Shown: positions 27,950 to 36,766 of the stretch, piece by piece
Numbering within the stretch: position 1 is the stretch's first letter
How the letters are laid out: the number at the start of each line of letters is the position of its first letter
From: Bacteroidales bacterium
GTDB taxonomy: Bacteria; Bacteroidota; Bacteroidia; Bacteroidales; ML635J-15
Direction of reading: 5' to 3'
Length of the DNA stretch: 46,060 nucleotides
NCBI GenBank assembly: GCA_028702675.1
Contig: JAQVOJ010000001.1
Location: forward strand, 7,242-53,301
Position numbers and translations under genes: made by a program
Notes under the pieces: generated by a model
Seen by the model: only the letters and a program-made list of their open reading frames with translations
Databases searched by the model: none
What the model was told of the DNA's origin: nothing

Positions 27950-28810
27950 ATGTCATTGTACAATAAGCTGGTTATTAAAAATAGATTAGTCGATTTTTCG
28001 TCTCCATTAATAATGGGAATAATTAATCTAACTCCTGACTCTTTTTACTCAGAAAGCAGGCAGAAAAGCATAAGTTCATCTCTCGAAAAAGCAAATTCAA
28101 TGATTGAAAATGGGGCTGATATAATTGATATTGGTGCTCAGTCAACCAGACATGGAGCCAAAATACTTAACCCCGAAGAAGAGTGGCAAAGACTTGAACC
28201 ATTTTTACAGGTGTTTTGCAAAAATTATCAAGAAACGATTATTTCTATAGATACATATTGGTCAGAAGTGGCTAAGAGAGCTGTAGATTATTACAATATT
28301 GATATAATCAATGATGTTTCAGGTGGCACTATTGATAGTAAGATGTATGATACAATTGCAGACTTAAATATTACATACATCCTAATGCACATGCGAGGAA
28401 CACCCGAAAACATGATGCAAAAAACTAATTATTCTAATTTGATTTCAGACATCATTAATGAAATTGCTAAAAAAATAAAAATATTACATCAAAAGGGAGT
28501 TCATAATATTATTGTAGATCCAGGTTTTGGATTTTCAAAAAATGTTGACCAGAACTATGTTTTGCTAAATAACTTAGAAGATTTTAAAATTTTAAATGCT
28601 CCCTTACTAGTTGGGTTAAGTCGCAAATCAATGATTTGGAGATTTTTAGAAATAAGTCCTGAAGATAGTTTAATAGGTAGTATTGTTCTAAACACAATTG
28701 CTGTTTTAAAAGGAGCCAATATCATTCGAGTTCACGATGTATTAGACTCAAAACAGCTACTTAAACTAATAAATAAAACACATTCATCAAATTTGTCAGG
28801 TTGGAAATAA
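27950..28810 (+). CDS. folP: Dihydropteroate synthase
   Basis: Folate biosynthesis enzyme of 286 residues joining p-aminobenzoate to a pterin diphosphate; the target of sulfonamides. TIM-barrel motifs: IMGIINLTPDSFY, DIGAQSTRHGA, ISIDTYW, INDVSGG, ILMHMRGTPENM, IIVDPGFGFSK and LVGLSRKSMI. The ATG at 27950 is preceded by GGAAG, one of the few clear Shine-Dalgarno-like sites here. An earlier TTG at 27896 is not needed. It is the first gene of the run folP-cdaA-response regulator-lyase; folP next to cdaA is a frequent Bacteroidota pairing. Confidence 0.95.
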   Translation: MSLYNKLVIKNRLVDFSSPLIMGIINLTPDSFYSESRQKSISSSLEKANSMIENGADIIDIGAQSTRHGAKILNPEEEWQRLEPFLQVFCKNYQETIISIDTYWSEVAKRAVDYYNIDIINDVSGGTIDSKMYDTIADLNITYILMHMRGTPENMMQKTNYSNLISDIINEIAKKIKILHQKGVHNIIVDPGFGFSKNVDQNYVLLNNLEDFKILNAPLLVGLSRKSMIWRFLEISPEDSLIGSIVLNTIAVLKGANIIRVHDVLDSKQLLKLINKTHSSNLSGWK

Positions 28811-28841
28811 AATATTACAAGCAAAATACTAATTTTGTGAT

Positions 28842-29618
28842 ATGCTAAACTGCTTCATTACAATACGATTTTTAGATTTGATAGATATCTTTTTGGTAGC
28901 ATTTCTACTTTATCAATTATATTGGCTAATTAGGGGAACTGTGGCTATTCGTATTTTTATTGCTATTTTCTCAATTTATGTTTTTTGGTTATTAGTAAAA
29001 GCAATGAAAATGGAATTGCTTAGCAGCATATTAGGTCAAGTTATAGGTGTTGGAGTAATTGCCTTAATCATAGTATTTCAGCAAGAAATCAGAAAGTTTT
29101 TATTACTATTGGGCAATAGATATTTTAACAGAGACAAATCAAAACTTTCAAAAATATTTCAATTAAATGGCAGTACTAATAAAGATGTTATTAATATTGT
29201 AGTTAATGCTTGTTTTGATATGGGGCAAGAAAAAACCGGAGCTCTAATTGTTTTCGAGAAAAGTGCAGATTTAAAAATATTTGCTGAAACAGGAACAGTT
29301 TTAGATGCACTTGTAAGTGAAAGAGTAATCAAGAGCATATTTTTTAAAAACAGTCCCTTGCACGATGGTGCCATGATAATTTCAAATGGTAAAATTCATT
29401 CTGCCGGATGTGTATTACCCTTATCAGACAATCCTATAATTCCTAAAAAATATGGCTTAAGGCACCGGGCAGCAGTTGGTATATCAGAAATTACCGATTC
29501 AATTGTAATTGTTGTGAGCGAAGAAAATGGAAATATAAGCTATGTTAATAATGGCATTTTGCAAACAGTAAAAACAAAAAACAAACTAACTAAGTTATTA
29601 GAAAACAACCTTTTATAA
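28842..29618 (+). CDS. cdaA: Diadenylate cyclase CdaA (c-di-AMP synthase)
   Basis: Membrane-bound enzyme of 258 residues that makes c-di-AMP from two ATP. Three N-terminal membrane helices (residues about 10-75) precede the DAC domain. The catalytic DGA and RHR motifs are intact as SPLHDGAMIISNGKI and YGLRHRAAVGISE, so it should be active. c-di-AMP controls potassium, osmolyte and cell-wall balance in many bacteria. No partner such as CdaR is adjacent; the gene follows folP by 31 bases and precedes the response regulator by 35. Confidence 0.95.
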   Translation: MLNCFITIRFLDLIDIFLVAFLLYQLYWLIRGTVAIRIFIAIFSIYVFWLLVKAMKMELLSSILGQVIGVGVIALIIVFQQEIRKFLLLLGNRYFNRDKSKLSKIFQLNGSTNKDVINIVVNACFDMGQEKTGALIVFEKSADLKIFAETGTVLDALVSERVIKSIFFKNSPLHDGAMIISNGKIHSAGCVLPLSDNPIIPKKYGLRHRAAVGISEITDSIVIVVSEENGNISYVNNGILQTVKTKNKLTKLLENNLL

Positions 29619-29653
29619 GACAATTTTGAGTATTATTAAAATCTATCAAAGAA

Positions 29654-30817
29654 ATGGCAAAGATATTAGTTGTAGATGACGAAAGAAGTGTACGCGATTC
29701 AATCAAAGACGTATTAGAATACGAAAAGCATGAAGTATTGTTAGCCGAAAACGGCAAAGAAGCTATTGATATGATTAAGGACCATAATTTTGACTTAATG
29801 TTTTGTGATATTAAAATGCCTAAAATGGATGGAAACGAAGTACTCGAACGCGTAAGAATAATGATACCCGAATTACCCGTAATTATGATTTCTGGACACG
29901 GGAATATCGATAGTGCGGTTAAGTGTATAAAAATGGGAGCATTTGATTATATTGAAAAACCTCCTGAGTATTCAAGAATTCTTGTAAGTGTTAAGAATGC
30001 TCTTGAAAAGAAAAGTTTGGAAACTGAAACAAAAACTCTTAGAAAAAAAGTAGCCTCAAAATATCAAATGATTGGTAACTCTAAAGAAATTAATCACGTT
30101 AAAGATTTAATTGAAAGAGTTGCTCCTACTGATGCACGAGTATTAATTATTGGGGCAAACGGTACGGGCAAAGAAGTTGTAGCTCATTGGTTACACGAAA
30201 AAAGCAACAGAAACAAAGCTCCATTTGTTGAAGTTAATTGTGCTGCAATACCATCGGAGCTTATCGAAAGTGAACTTTTTGGACACGAAAAAGGTTCGTT
30301 TACTTCAGCTCATAAACAACGTATCGGAAAATTTGAACAAGCACATGGTGGAACTCTTTTCCTCGATGAAATCGGAGATATGAGTTTATCGGCACAAGCA
30401 AAAGTATTAAGAGCTTTGCAAGAAAACAAAATAAGCAGAGTAGGCAGCGACAAAGACATAAATGTTGACGTAAGAGTAATTGCCGCAACAAACAAAGATT
30501 TAAGTCAAGAAATTGATGAAAAAAAGTTTCGAGAAGATTTATATCACCGACTAAGTGTAATAGTAATAAGAGTACCAAAGCTTAACGAGCGTATTGAAGA
30601 CATTCCTTTGCTCGCAGAACACTTTATAGAACAAGCTTGTATTGAGCAAGGTATTGCAAAAAAAACAATTTCTGAGGACGCAATAGAAGCATTAAAAAAT
30701 ATAAAGTGGACAGGTAATATTCGTGAATTTAGAAATGTAATTGAAAGAATGGTAATATTGGGCAGCAAAACAATTTCTGCAAAAGACGTGGAAACCTATG
30801 CTTTTACTTTAAGATAA
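29654..30817 (+). CDS. NtrC-type response regulator without DNA-binding domain
   Basis: Response regulator of 387 residues: receiver domain (residues 1-120, phospho-acceptor Asp52 in FCDIKMPKMDG, acidic pair Asp8-Asp9, Lys in EKPP) and a sigma-54-type AAA+ domain (about 135-375). The AAA+ domain has Walker A GANGTGKE, Walker B GTLFLDE and the arginine-finger region FREDLYHRL. The sigma-54 contact loop reads GSFTSA instead of GAFTGA. The protein ends just after the AAA+ lid (ISAKDVETYAFTLR), so the Fis-type helix-turn-helix is missing, as in Helicobacter FlgR and Chlamydia CtcC, which act from solution. No sensor kinase is next to it. It is 4 bases before the lyase gene. Confidence 0.92.
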   Translation: MAKILVVDDERSVRDSIKDVLEYEKHEVLLAENGKEAIDMIKDHNFDLMFCDIKMPKMDGNEVLERVRIMIPELPVIMISGHGNIDSAVKCIKMGAFDYIEKPPEYSRILVSVKNALEKKSLETETKTLRKKVASKYQMIGNSKEINHVKDLIERVAPTDARVLIIGANGTGKEVVAHWLHEKSNRNKAPFVEVNCAAIPSELIESELFGHEKGSFTSAHKQRIGKFEQAHGGTLFLDEIGDMSLSAQAKVLRALQENKISRVGSDKDINVDVRVIAATNKDLSQEIDEKKFREDLYHRLSVIVIRVPKLNERIEDIPLLAEHFIEQACIEQGIAKKTISEDAIEALKNIKWTGNIREFRNVIERMVILGSKTISAKDVETYAFTLR

Positions 30818-30821
30818 AAAC

Positions 30822-32255
30822 ATGAGAGAAGAAACCGATATAATTGGTAAAAAAAATATTCCCGCAGATTCACTTTTTGGGATACATTCGTTAAGAGCAA
30901 AAGAAAACTTTCCGGCAACTAATACATTCTCGCTACAATGGTATAAAGCAGTTGGTATTGTAAAATTAGCTTGCTACGAAACATATAAAAACTTAAAAAA
31001 ATCTGCTACCGAAGAATTTGGAGATTCTTTAAATTACACTTTTATTAAAGACGACATAATTAATATTTTAATTAAAGCTGCCACAGAAGTTTCTATTGGT
31101 AAGTGGTTTTCAGATTTCATAGTACCTGCAACACAAGGCGGAGCAGGGACAAGCATTAATATGAATGTTAACGAGATAATCGCTAATCGTTCATTAGTTT
31201 TACTTAATGAAAAACCAGGTACTTATAATATCGTTCATCCTAACAATCATGCTAATGTTTTTCAATCAACTAATGATGTAATACCAACTTCGCTGCGTAT
31301 TGTGCTAATGCAATTACTACACAATCTAGAAGAAGCAATTAATTTAAGCAGATTAGAAACTGAAAGACTTGAAACAGAGTACAGGAATATTCCTAGAATA
31401 GCATATACACAACTTCAACAAGCTGTACCAACAAGTTACGGCAGACTTTTTTCAACTTACAGCGATGCCTTAAGTCGCGATTGGTGGCGTGTATCAAAAT
31501 GTTTTGAAAGAATTAAAATAGTAAATCTTGGTGGAAATGCTATTGGTTCAAGTCTTGGAATTCCACGTTTTTTTGTATTAGAGGTAGTTCAAACATTGCA
31601 AAGACTTACCGGATTACCAATTACACGTAGCGAAAATCTATCAGATGCAAACTCAAACCTTGATTCGTTTGTAGAAATTCATGCTATATTAAAAGCACAT
31701 GCAGTAAATTTAGAAAAGATTGCCGGCGACTTACGGCTTCTTTCTTCTGATATAAGTATTGAAAGCCTTAAAATCCCGGCCAAACAAGCCGGCAGTAGCA
31801 TAATGCCCGGAAAAATAAATCCCGTTATTCCCGAATATTTAATATCCCTTGCTCATAAAATATATGCTAACGACCTAATAATAACAAACTTATCTGCTAA
31901 ATCTCAACTTGAACTTAATGCTTATTTGCCCGAAATAGGAAATGCGCTAATTGAAACATTGAATTTACTTATTGCAGCAAATAAAACATTAAAAGAAAAT
32001 TTGCTAAACGAAATTAGTATCGACAGGCAAAAAGCTGAAGAAATTTTCTTAAATAGTACTTCAATCTGTACTGTACTTGTGCCGTATATAGGATATCAAA
32101 AAGCCGAAGAATATGCTTTGTTTATGAAAAATAATAATGCGGATATTTACACAGCAAACCAATCTCTTAAATTGATTGATAATATAAAATTACAAGAATT
32201 ATTAGAAACTTCAAATTTGATAAAGCAAGGATTTTCGTTTAGGGACTTATTGTAG
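30822..32255 (+). CDS. Aspartase/fumarase superfamily lyase, probably aspartate ammonia-lyase
   Basis: Lyase of 477 residues. Superfamily signature segments: GGAGTSINMNVNEIIANRSL, HPNNHANVFQSTNDVIPTS, GGNAIGSSLGIPRFF and the mobile loop GSSIMPGKINPVIPE that carries the catalytic Ser. Length and loop fit aspartase (aspartate to fumarate plus ammonia) better than class II fumarase. Several normally fixed positions differ from typical aspartases: TSTNMNANE reads TSINMNVNE, HPNDHVN reads HPNNHAN, and MPAKVNP reads MPGKINP. It could be a divergent aspartase or a paralogue with another substrate. It follows the response regulator by 4 bases and is likely co-transcribed. Confidence 0.85.
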   Translation: MREETDIIGKKNIPADSLFGIHSLRAKENFPATNTFSLQWYKAVGIVKLACYETYKNLKKSATEEFGDSLNYTFIKDDIINILIKAATEVSIGKWFSDFIVPATQGGAGTSINMNVNEIIANRSLVLLNEKPGTYNIVHPNNHANVFQSTNDVIPTSLRIVLMQLLHNLEEAINLSRLETERLETEYRNIPRIAYTQLQQAVPTSYGRLFSTYSDALSRDWWRVSKCFERIKIVNLGGNAIGSSLGIPRFFVLEVVQTLQRLTGLPITRSENLSDANSNLDSFVEIHAILKAHAVNLEKIAGDLRLLSSDISIESLKIPAKQAGSSIMPGKINPVIPEYLISLAHKIYANDLIITNLSAKSQLELNAYLPEIGNALIETLNLLIAANKTLKENLLNEISIDRQKAEEIFLNSTSICTVLVPYIGYQKAEEYALFMKNNNADIYTANQSLKLIDNIKLQELLETSNLIKQGFSFRDLL

Positions 32256-32268
32256 TTACACTACGAAA

Positions 32269-33159
32269 TTATCTCTTCTTTTGCTTTATATTACAATAAA
32301 GTCCTAGTAAAAAAATAAATGTTTCGCCGGATAAAAACCATAATCGTGATGCAACCGAAATACTAACGGCTAATACTTCGTTTAAACCGGCCATAATTAG
32401 CATTGCTGCAACAATACCTTCCCGCACCCCTAATCCGCCCGGAACAATTATAGCTAAAAGCCCTAAAGTACCTGCAAGAGCAAATATTAATCCTGTAACA
32501 GGTGCAACAACATCAATGCTTAAAGATTGCACAAGAAAGTAAAAACCAAAGCACCAGCACAACCAATTTAGAAAAAACCATGGCAAAACTTTTATGACAT
32601 TTTTGATACTTAGCGAGGGAATAGAAACCTCTTTTCTAAAGATTTTTTTAATTAAAAAACTTGTTAGGTTGTGAAACATTCGAGAAAACAAAATTAATGA
32701 TAATGCTATCCAAAGAAGTAAACTCAACTCTGCCCAAAGAGCTTTAGTACCAATAAATAGAAAACCTATCGCTCCCAGTAGTAACCCCATCCAAAGACTA
32801 ATAAACTGAGCATTTAGAGAGATTGAAGCTGTATCTTTTTCGCTTATGTTATGTTTTTTAGCTATATATGCACTTCTTCCCATTATTAACCATATTTTTC
32901 CGGGAATATATTTCCCAAATATTGAAAGTCCCATGCTCGCTAAAGCCTGTTGAGTATTAACTTTTTTATATCCATAAGCTTTTAGGGTCATTTGCCATGC
33001 AAAAGCATCCATAAAAAAACCTAAAAACACGCATATTATGCTTAAAGCGATAAGAGAATAATTATGAATAAGTGGTATTTTTAAATAATCGGCTTTAATT
33101 AATGCTAAAATTAAAAACACTAATGAGATATAGACGAAATATTTAAACCATTTTTTCAT
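32269..33159 (-). CDS. Flippase-like membrane protein (LPG-synthase TM / UPF0104 family)
   Basis: Polytopic membrane protein of 296 residues with about eight helices. It has the family hallmarks YIPGKIWLIMGR after the second helix and IVPGGLGVREG near residue 240. Family members include the flippase half of MprF and proteins linked to glycolipid or polyprenyl-phosphate sugar transport. It lies at the end of the minus-strand acyltransferase/GT2 group, and a GT2 gene is a common partner, so lipid-linked glycan movement is plausible. Convergent with the lyase gene, 13 bases apart. Confidence 0.85.
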   Translation of the reverse strand: MKKWFKYFVYISLVFLILALIKADYLKIPLIHNYSLIALSIICVFLGFFMDAFAWQMTLKAYGYKKVNTQQALASMGLSIFGKYIPGKIWLIMGRSAYIAKKHNISEKDTASISLNAQFISLWMGLLLGAIGFLFIGTKALWAELSLLLWIALSLILFSRMFHNLTSFLIKKIFRKEVSIPSLSIKNVIKVLPWFFLNWLCWCFGFYFLVQSLSIDVVAPVTGLIFALAGTLGLLAIIVPGGLGVREGIVAAMLIMAGLNEVLAVSISVASRLWFLSGETFIFLLGLYCNIKQKKR

Positions 33160-33200
33160 TTCTCAAACATAATTATACTTCTTCAATATACAATCAATAA

Positions 33201-33761
33201 TTATGAACCTAAATATGGAGATTTTTCGCGTAAAAGCTTTATAGGATTACCTACTGCAATATAATTTGAGGGAATATCTTTATTCACAACAGAATTGGCT
33301 CCAATAATAACATTGCTTCCAATATTTACACCTGGTAATACCACCACATTCATGCCTATCCATACATTATCGCCAATGTTTATTGGTTTATCTTTTAGCC
33401 ACTCGTCGTAATTATCGGGGTTATGATTAGCACTTATTAGTCCTACTCCAGGTCCCATACGCAAATTGTTGCCAATACAAATTCCATTTTTACCCTGCAC
33501 ATAGCATGCATTGCTCAAACCTGGTGCACTATTATACCCTACTTTGATATTTTTAGCATATAAAACTCTAGATGTGCGATGAACCGGCCAGCTTGAAGAA
33601 CCATTGAGCCTAAGAATTTTTTGAGGAAAGAAAAAAAACAAAAGATAGTAATTTCGCATACCTCTAAAATTTGGATAAAAAAATCGGAGCCAGATAAACA
33701 ATATGTCAATCTTATTTAGAAATTTCTGAAGCTTAGTTTCTTGCCAAATTTCTTTAATCAT
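33201..33761 (-). CDS. Hexapeptide-repeat acyltransferase
   Basis: Left-handed beta-helix acyltransferase of 186 residues, WbbJ/Maa-like, transferring acetyl or another acyl group to a sugar. Hexapeptide repeats run from about residue 85 to 175: KNGICIGNNLRMGPGVGL, INIGDNVWIGMNVVVLPGV, NIGSNVIIGANSVVNKDIP. The catalytic-type His is in ISANHNPDN. The start is the ATG at 33761 (MIKEIWQE); two codons earlier is only a TTG. It follows the GT2 gene by 12 bases, so it likely decorates the same glycan. Confidence 0.88.
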   Translation of the reverse strand: MIKEIWQETKLQKFLNKIDILFIWLRFFYPNFRGMRNYYLLFFFFPQKILRLNGSSSWPVHRTSRVLYAKNIKVGYNSAPGLSNACYVQGKNGICIGNNLRMGPGVGLISANHNPDNYDEWLKDKPINIGDNVWIGMNVVVLPGVNIGSNVIIGANSVVNKDIPSNYIAVGNPIKLLREKSPYLGS

Positions 33762-33773
33762 AACCAATTAGAA

Positions 33774-34871
33774 TTATTTATACAATCTTTCGTTATCCTG
33801 AATATCCATCCACATAGCAAATAATAAAGACTGAAACGAAGAAATAAATAAGAAAATAAAAATTATAAGGAAACTATTTGGAGTAACAGCAGGAGTAAAC
33901 CAATTTAGAATAATTTGAACCAAGAAAGGAATATTACAAAGCATTAAGACTATACCGAGTACATAAAACAAAAAAAGTGGATGGAAATTTCTAATAAAAT
34001 ATTTTTTCCAAAGTCTTTTAAAAAACGATGTAAACAGTAACCAACTTATCCTAGGAATTACTTTACGAACATTCATTTTTGATTGTTCGCCCACCCTATA
34101 AACAGGTTTAATCTCTATCTCACGCAAAGTACATGAAGCAATATTAAGCTTAACGAGCAAATCGTTAGGCATTCCATATCTTGGATATATTTTATAAAGC
34201 TCAACAGACTTAAGTGCATTTAGTGATATTGCAGTATATCCGGTTTGAGTATCGCTAACACGCCAATATCCTGAGGCAAATTTTGTAAGTATCGACAAAA
34301 TAGAGTTCCCTAAGAATCTCTGTTTCGGAATAACTAATCGGGCACTGCGGTGAATCAATCTGTTACCTTTTACATAATCTACATTCTCATTAACTACCGG
34401 TAAGCAAATAGATTCTAGTTCGTCGGGGTCCATTTGCCCATCACCTGCCATTACAGCTGTACAATTAATATTATTGTCTTTACACCACTTGTATCCGGTT
34501 GCAATTGCAGCACCAACGCCCCCGTTTTGTAAATGATTAATAAGAATTATTCTATTATTCTCAGGAGTTGTATTTACAATACTAAATGGCGTAAAACGTT
34601 TAATCTCATCCTCATCATTTTTTTGTAAAACCAATTCTGCTTCATTAAACCGACCTTTTGTTATTCGTTTTTTCCCAATTCTATCATTAGAGTAGTCTTT
34701 GTTATCCTTGTAAATATAATCTTTAACAACACTAACTGTATTATCTTTTGAACAATCATTAACGATTATGATTCTATCAACAAATTCCGGCATTGTTTTA
34801 ATTACATGTTCAATTTGAGTTTCCTCATTATATGCAGGAACAACAACAGCTATAGTATTATCGAATAACAT
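33774..34871 (-). CDS. Glycosyltransferase family 2, membrane-anchored
   Basis: Protein of 365 residues resembling polyprenyl-phosphate sugar (dolichol-phosphate mannose type) synthases. N-terminal GT-A domain: VVVPAYNEETQIEHVI, IVNDCSKDNT, then NGGVGAAIATGYKWC and the DxD-like AGDGQMDPDE. Two C-terminal membrane helices lie near residues 300-355. An extra charged segment of about 45 residues (roughly 52-97, KDNKDYSNDRIGKKRITKGR onward) separates the nucleotide-binding Asp region from the GVGAA motif, longer than usual. It heads the minus-strand group with the acyltransferase and flippase-like protein and is divergent from the large membrane protein. Confidence 0.9.
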   Translation of the reverse strand: MLFDNTIAVVVPAYNEETQIEHVIKTMPEFVDRIIIVNDCSKDNTVSVVKDYIYKDNKDYSNDRIGKKRITKGRFNEAELVLQKNDEDEIKRFTPFSIVNTTPENNRIILINHLQNGGVGAAIATGYKWCKDNNINCTAVMAGDGQMDPDELESICLPVVNENVDYVKGNRLIHRSARLVIPKQRFLGNSILSILTKFASGYWRVSDTQTGYTAISLNALKSVELYKIYPRYGMPNDLLVKLNIASCTLREIEIKPVYRVGEQSKMNVRKVIPRISWLLFTSFFKRLWKKYFIRNFHPLFLFYVLGIVLMLCNIPFLVQIILNWFTPAVTPNSFLIIFIFLFISSFQSLLFAMWMDIQDNERLYK

Positions 34872-34939
34872 TTAAAATGGATATTATTTAAATAAATACA
34901 TTATTGTATCAAATAATTAAAAAGTAACTTTATATATTT

Positions 34940-34960
34940 ATTACTTTTGCCAAAAGTAAT
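34940..34960 (+). promoter_or_regulatory. Perfect inverted repeat covering a -7 promoter element
   Basis: Arms ATTACTTTTG and CAAAAGTAAT are perfectly complementary around a single C. The left arm contains TACTTTTG (34942-34949), a full match to TAnnTTTG and 27 bases before the ATG at 34976. This could be a repressor operator overlapping the promoter, or chance. Confidence 0.45.
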
Positions 34961-34975
34961 TTTAATTCTTTTACA

Positions 34976-36754
34976 ATGCAACAATTTAGAAGATTATCAA
35001 AACAAAGCTTTTCTTTTTTATCTAATAAAAATACAGAACTAATTGTATTTTTACTTTTAGCTCTTGCTAATGGGTTTTATCTTGTTATGTATAAGTATAT
35101 ACCTTCACTTGACGGGCCACAACATCTTTATAATTCTAATGTAATTGTTGAATTGGTAAAAGGGAACGATTTCTTTAAACAGTTTTTTCAAATTAATAAT
35201 GTGCTGGTTGGATACTGGAATGCTCATGCTGTATTAAGTTTGTATAATTTTATCTTTCCTTCATGGTTGGCAGAAAAATTATTTCTATTAACAACACTTA
35301 CCCTTATTCCTTTTTCATTTAGGTATTTAATAAAAATTATTAATCCAAATGCTGGATATTTACCTATTTTGATATTACCATTCGTTACTAATAGTTATTT
35401 TTTTATGGGCTATTATGCTTTTTGTTTTGCATGGATATTCTTCTTTTTTACAATTGGATATTTTATTAAAAACTATTCTGAATTTAGCAAAATACGTAAA
35501 TTGATAATATTGTGTTTTCTATTATTTCTAACTTTTCTTTCTCATATGATTATTTTTAGCTTTACATTATCTGTAATAGCATTATACTTAATATACCGAT
35601 TTATTTGTGATATAATTAAAAAAGAAACAAAAACTAAATATGCTTTACTTTCCCATGTCAAACTGGCAACAAGAATACTAATATCTGCAATACCCTCAAT
35701 TATCTTTGCCATTATATACTCATTACATGTTTTTGAATTAAACAAAGATTTGAATACTTCAAGTTTTGCTAGTTCCGACCTTTTATCACAATTTGTTAAT
35801 ATATCTTCTCTTGTAGCCTTTAACCATAAGTCAGAAGGTATTATGAATAGCCAATTATTCATTTTTGTAATGGCACTTGGGTTAATTAGTTTAATCTTTG
35901 TTATTATAAATTCAAAAAAGAAATCACTATTATCTAAAAACCATATTTATAATATTATTTTTTGGGGCTTACTAAGCCTACTTGTATTAATACTGTTTTT
36001 TGTTTTCCCGAATTCATTTGGAACAGGAAGTGTTTCAAAAAGGATTTTAGTTTTTTTCTATTTCGTTTTTGTAGCTTGGATTGCTATGAACAGGTTACCT
36101 GCAATAGTACATTTAATAATAATTATTGCAGTAATTTGGTATGGATATAACCAAACTGTTGTAAGACACCCATATTATGATAAAATAGATCATCTTATTT
36201 CAGAACTTGTTGAAGCAGAAGACACAATGCGTGTTAATACAACTTTTACTGCTATAAATTGTATCCCGTTGTGGAATAACTGGCATTATCCATGTTATAT
36301 AGGATCAGAAAAACCTATTGTTTATTTAAAAAGCCCACAAAACATGGGGCATTTCCCTGTTGTATGGAATTGGGAAAAAATGCCAACAAATTATCTTGGA
36401 TTATACAAAAGTGGGGAAGCAGGTACCTCATGGTTTAATGGCTCAATAAACAAAACAATCAGACCTATTGATTATGTAGTTGTTTACGGTAACTGGGTTT
36501 TTAACAACAAAGCAGAATACAAAAAATTAAAAACAATAATAGATACATTTTATAATTTAGTTTTAGTATCAGAACGTGGCACTGTAGCATTATATGAGTT
36601 TAAGCTCTACGATTATCTTGAAGCTAAAATCCCCGAAATAGAGTCAAATGAAAAATGGATGGCACAAATTAAAACAAAAGCAGAAATAAGAAAATTATCT
36701 GTCGAAAACATGCTATTACTTGATGCTATGTATTACTACACCCGTACACATTAG
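34976..36754 (+). CDS. Large multi-pass membrane protein, GT-C glycosyltransferase-like
   Basis: Protein of 592 residues with about eleven membrane helices in the first 400 residues, then a soluble C-terminal part. After the first helix an acidic loop, YIPSLDGPQHLYNSN, has the Asp and His expected for a GT-C type catalytic loop. The C-terminal domain starts near FTAINCIPLWNNWHYPCYIG. The layout fits a lipid-linked sugar transferase or polymer ligase. No specific family was recognised. It ends 12 bases from the convergent second membrane protein. Confidence 0.7.
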   Translation: MQQFRRLSKQSFSFLSNKNTELIVFLLLALANGFYLVMYKYIPSLDGPQHLYNSNVIVELVKGNDFFKQFFQINNVLVGYWNAHAVLSLYNFIFPSWLAEKLFLLTTLTLIPFSFRYLIKIINPNAGYLPILILPFVTNSYFFMGYYAFCFAWIFFFFTIGYFIKNYSEFSKIRKLIILCFLLFLTFLSHMIIFSFTLSVIALYLIYRFICDIIKKETKTKYALLSHVKLATRILISAIPSIIFAIIYSLHVFELNKDLNTSSFASSDLLSQFVNISSLVAFNHKSEGIMNSQLFIFVMALGLISLIFVIINSKKKSLLSKNHIYNIIFWGLLSLLVLILFFVFPNSFGTGSVSKRILVFFYFVFVAWIAMNRLPAIVHLIIIIAVIWYGYNQTVVRHPYYDKIDHLISELVEAEDTMRVNTTFTAINCIPLWNNWHYPCYIGSEKPIVYLKSPQNMGHFPVVWNWEKMPTNYLGLYKSGEAGTSWFNGSINKTIRPIDYVVVYGNWVFNNKAEYKKLKTIIDTFYNLVLVSERGTVALYEFKLYDYLEAKIPEIESNEKWMAQIKTKAEIRKLSVENMLLLDAMYYYTRTH

Positions 36755-36766
36755 TCTTATATAGCT

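Noticed and set aside
29618..29653. Sigma-54 (-24/-12) promoter before the response regulator
   Set aside because: I did not see a GG-N10-GC pattern there; a genome-wide motif scan would be needed to find its targets.
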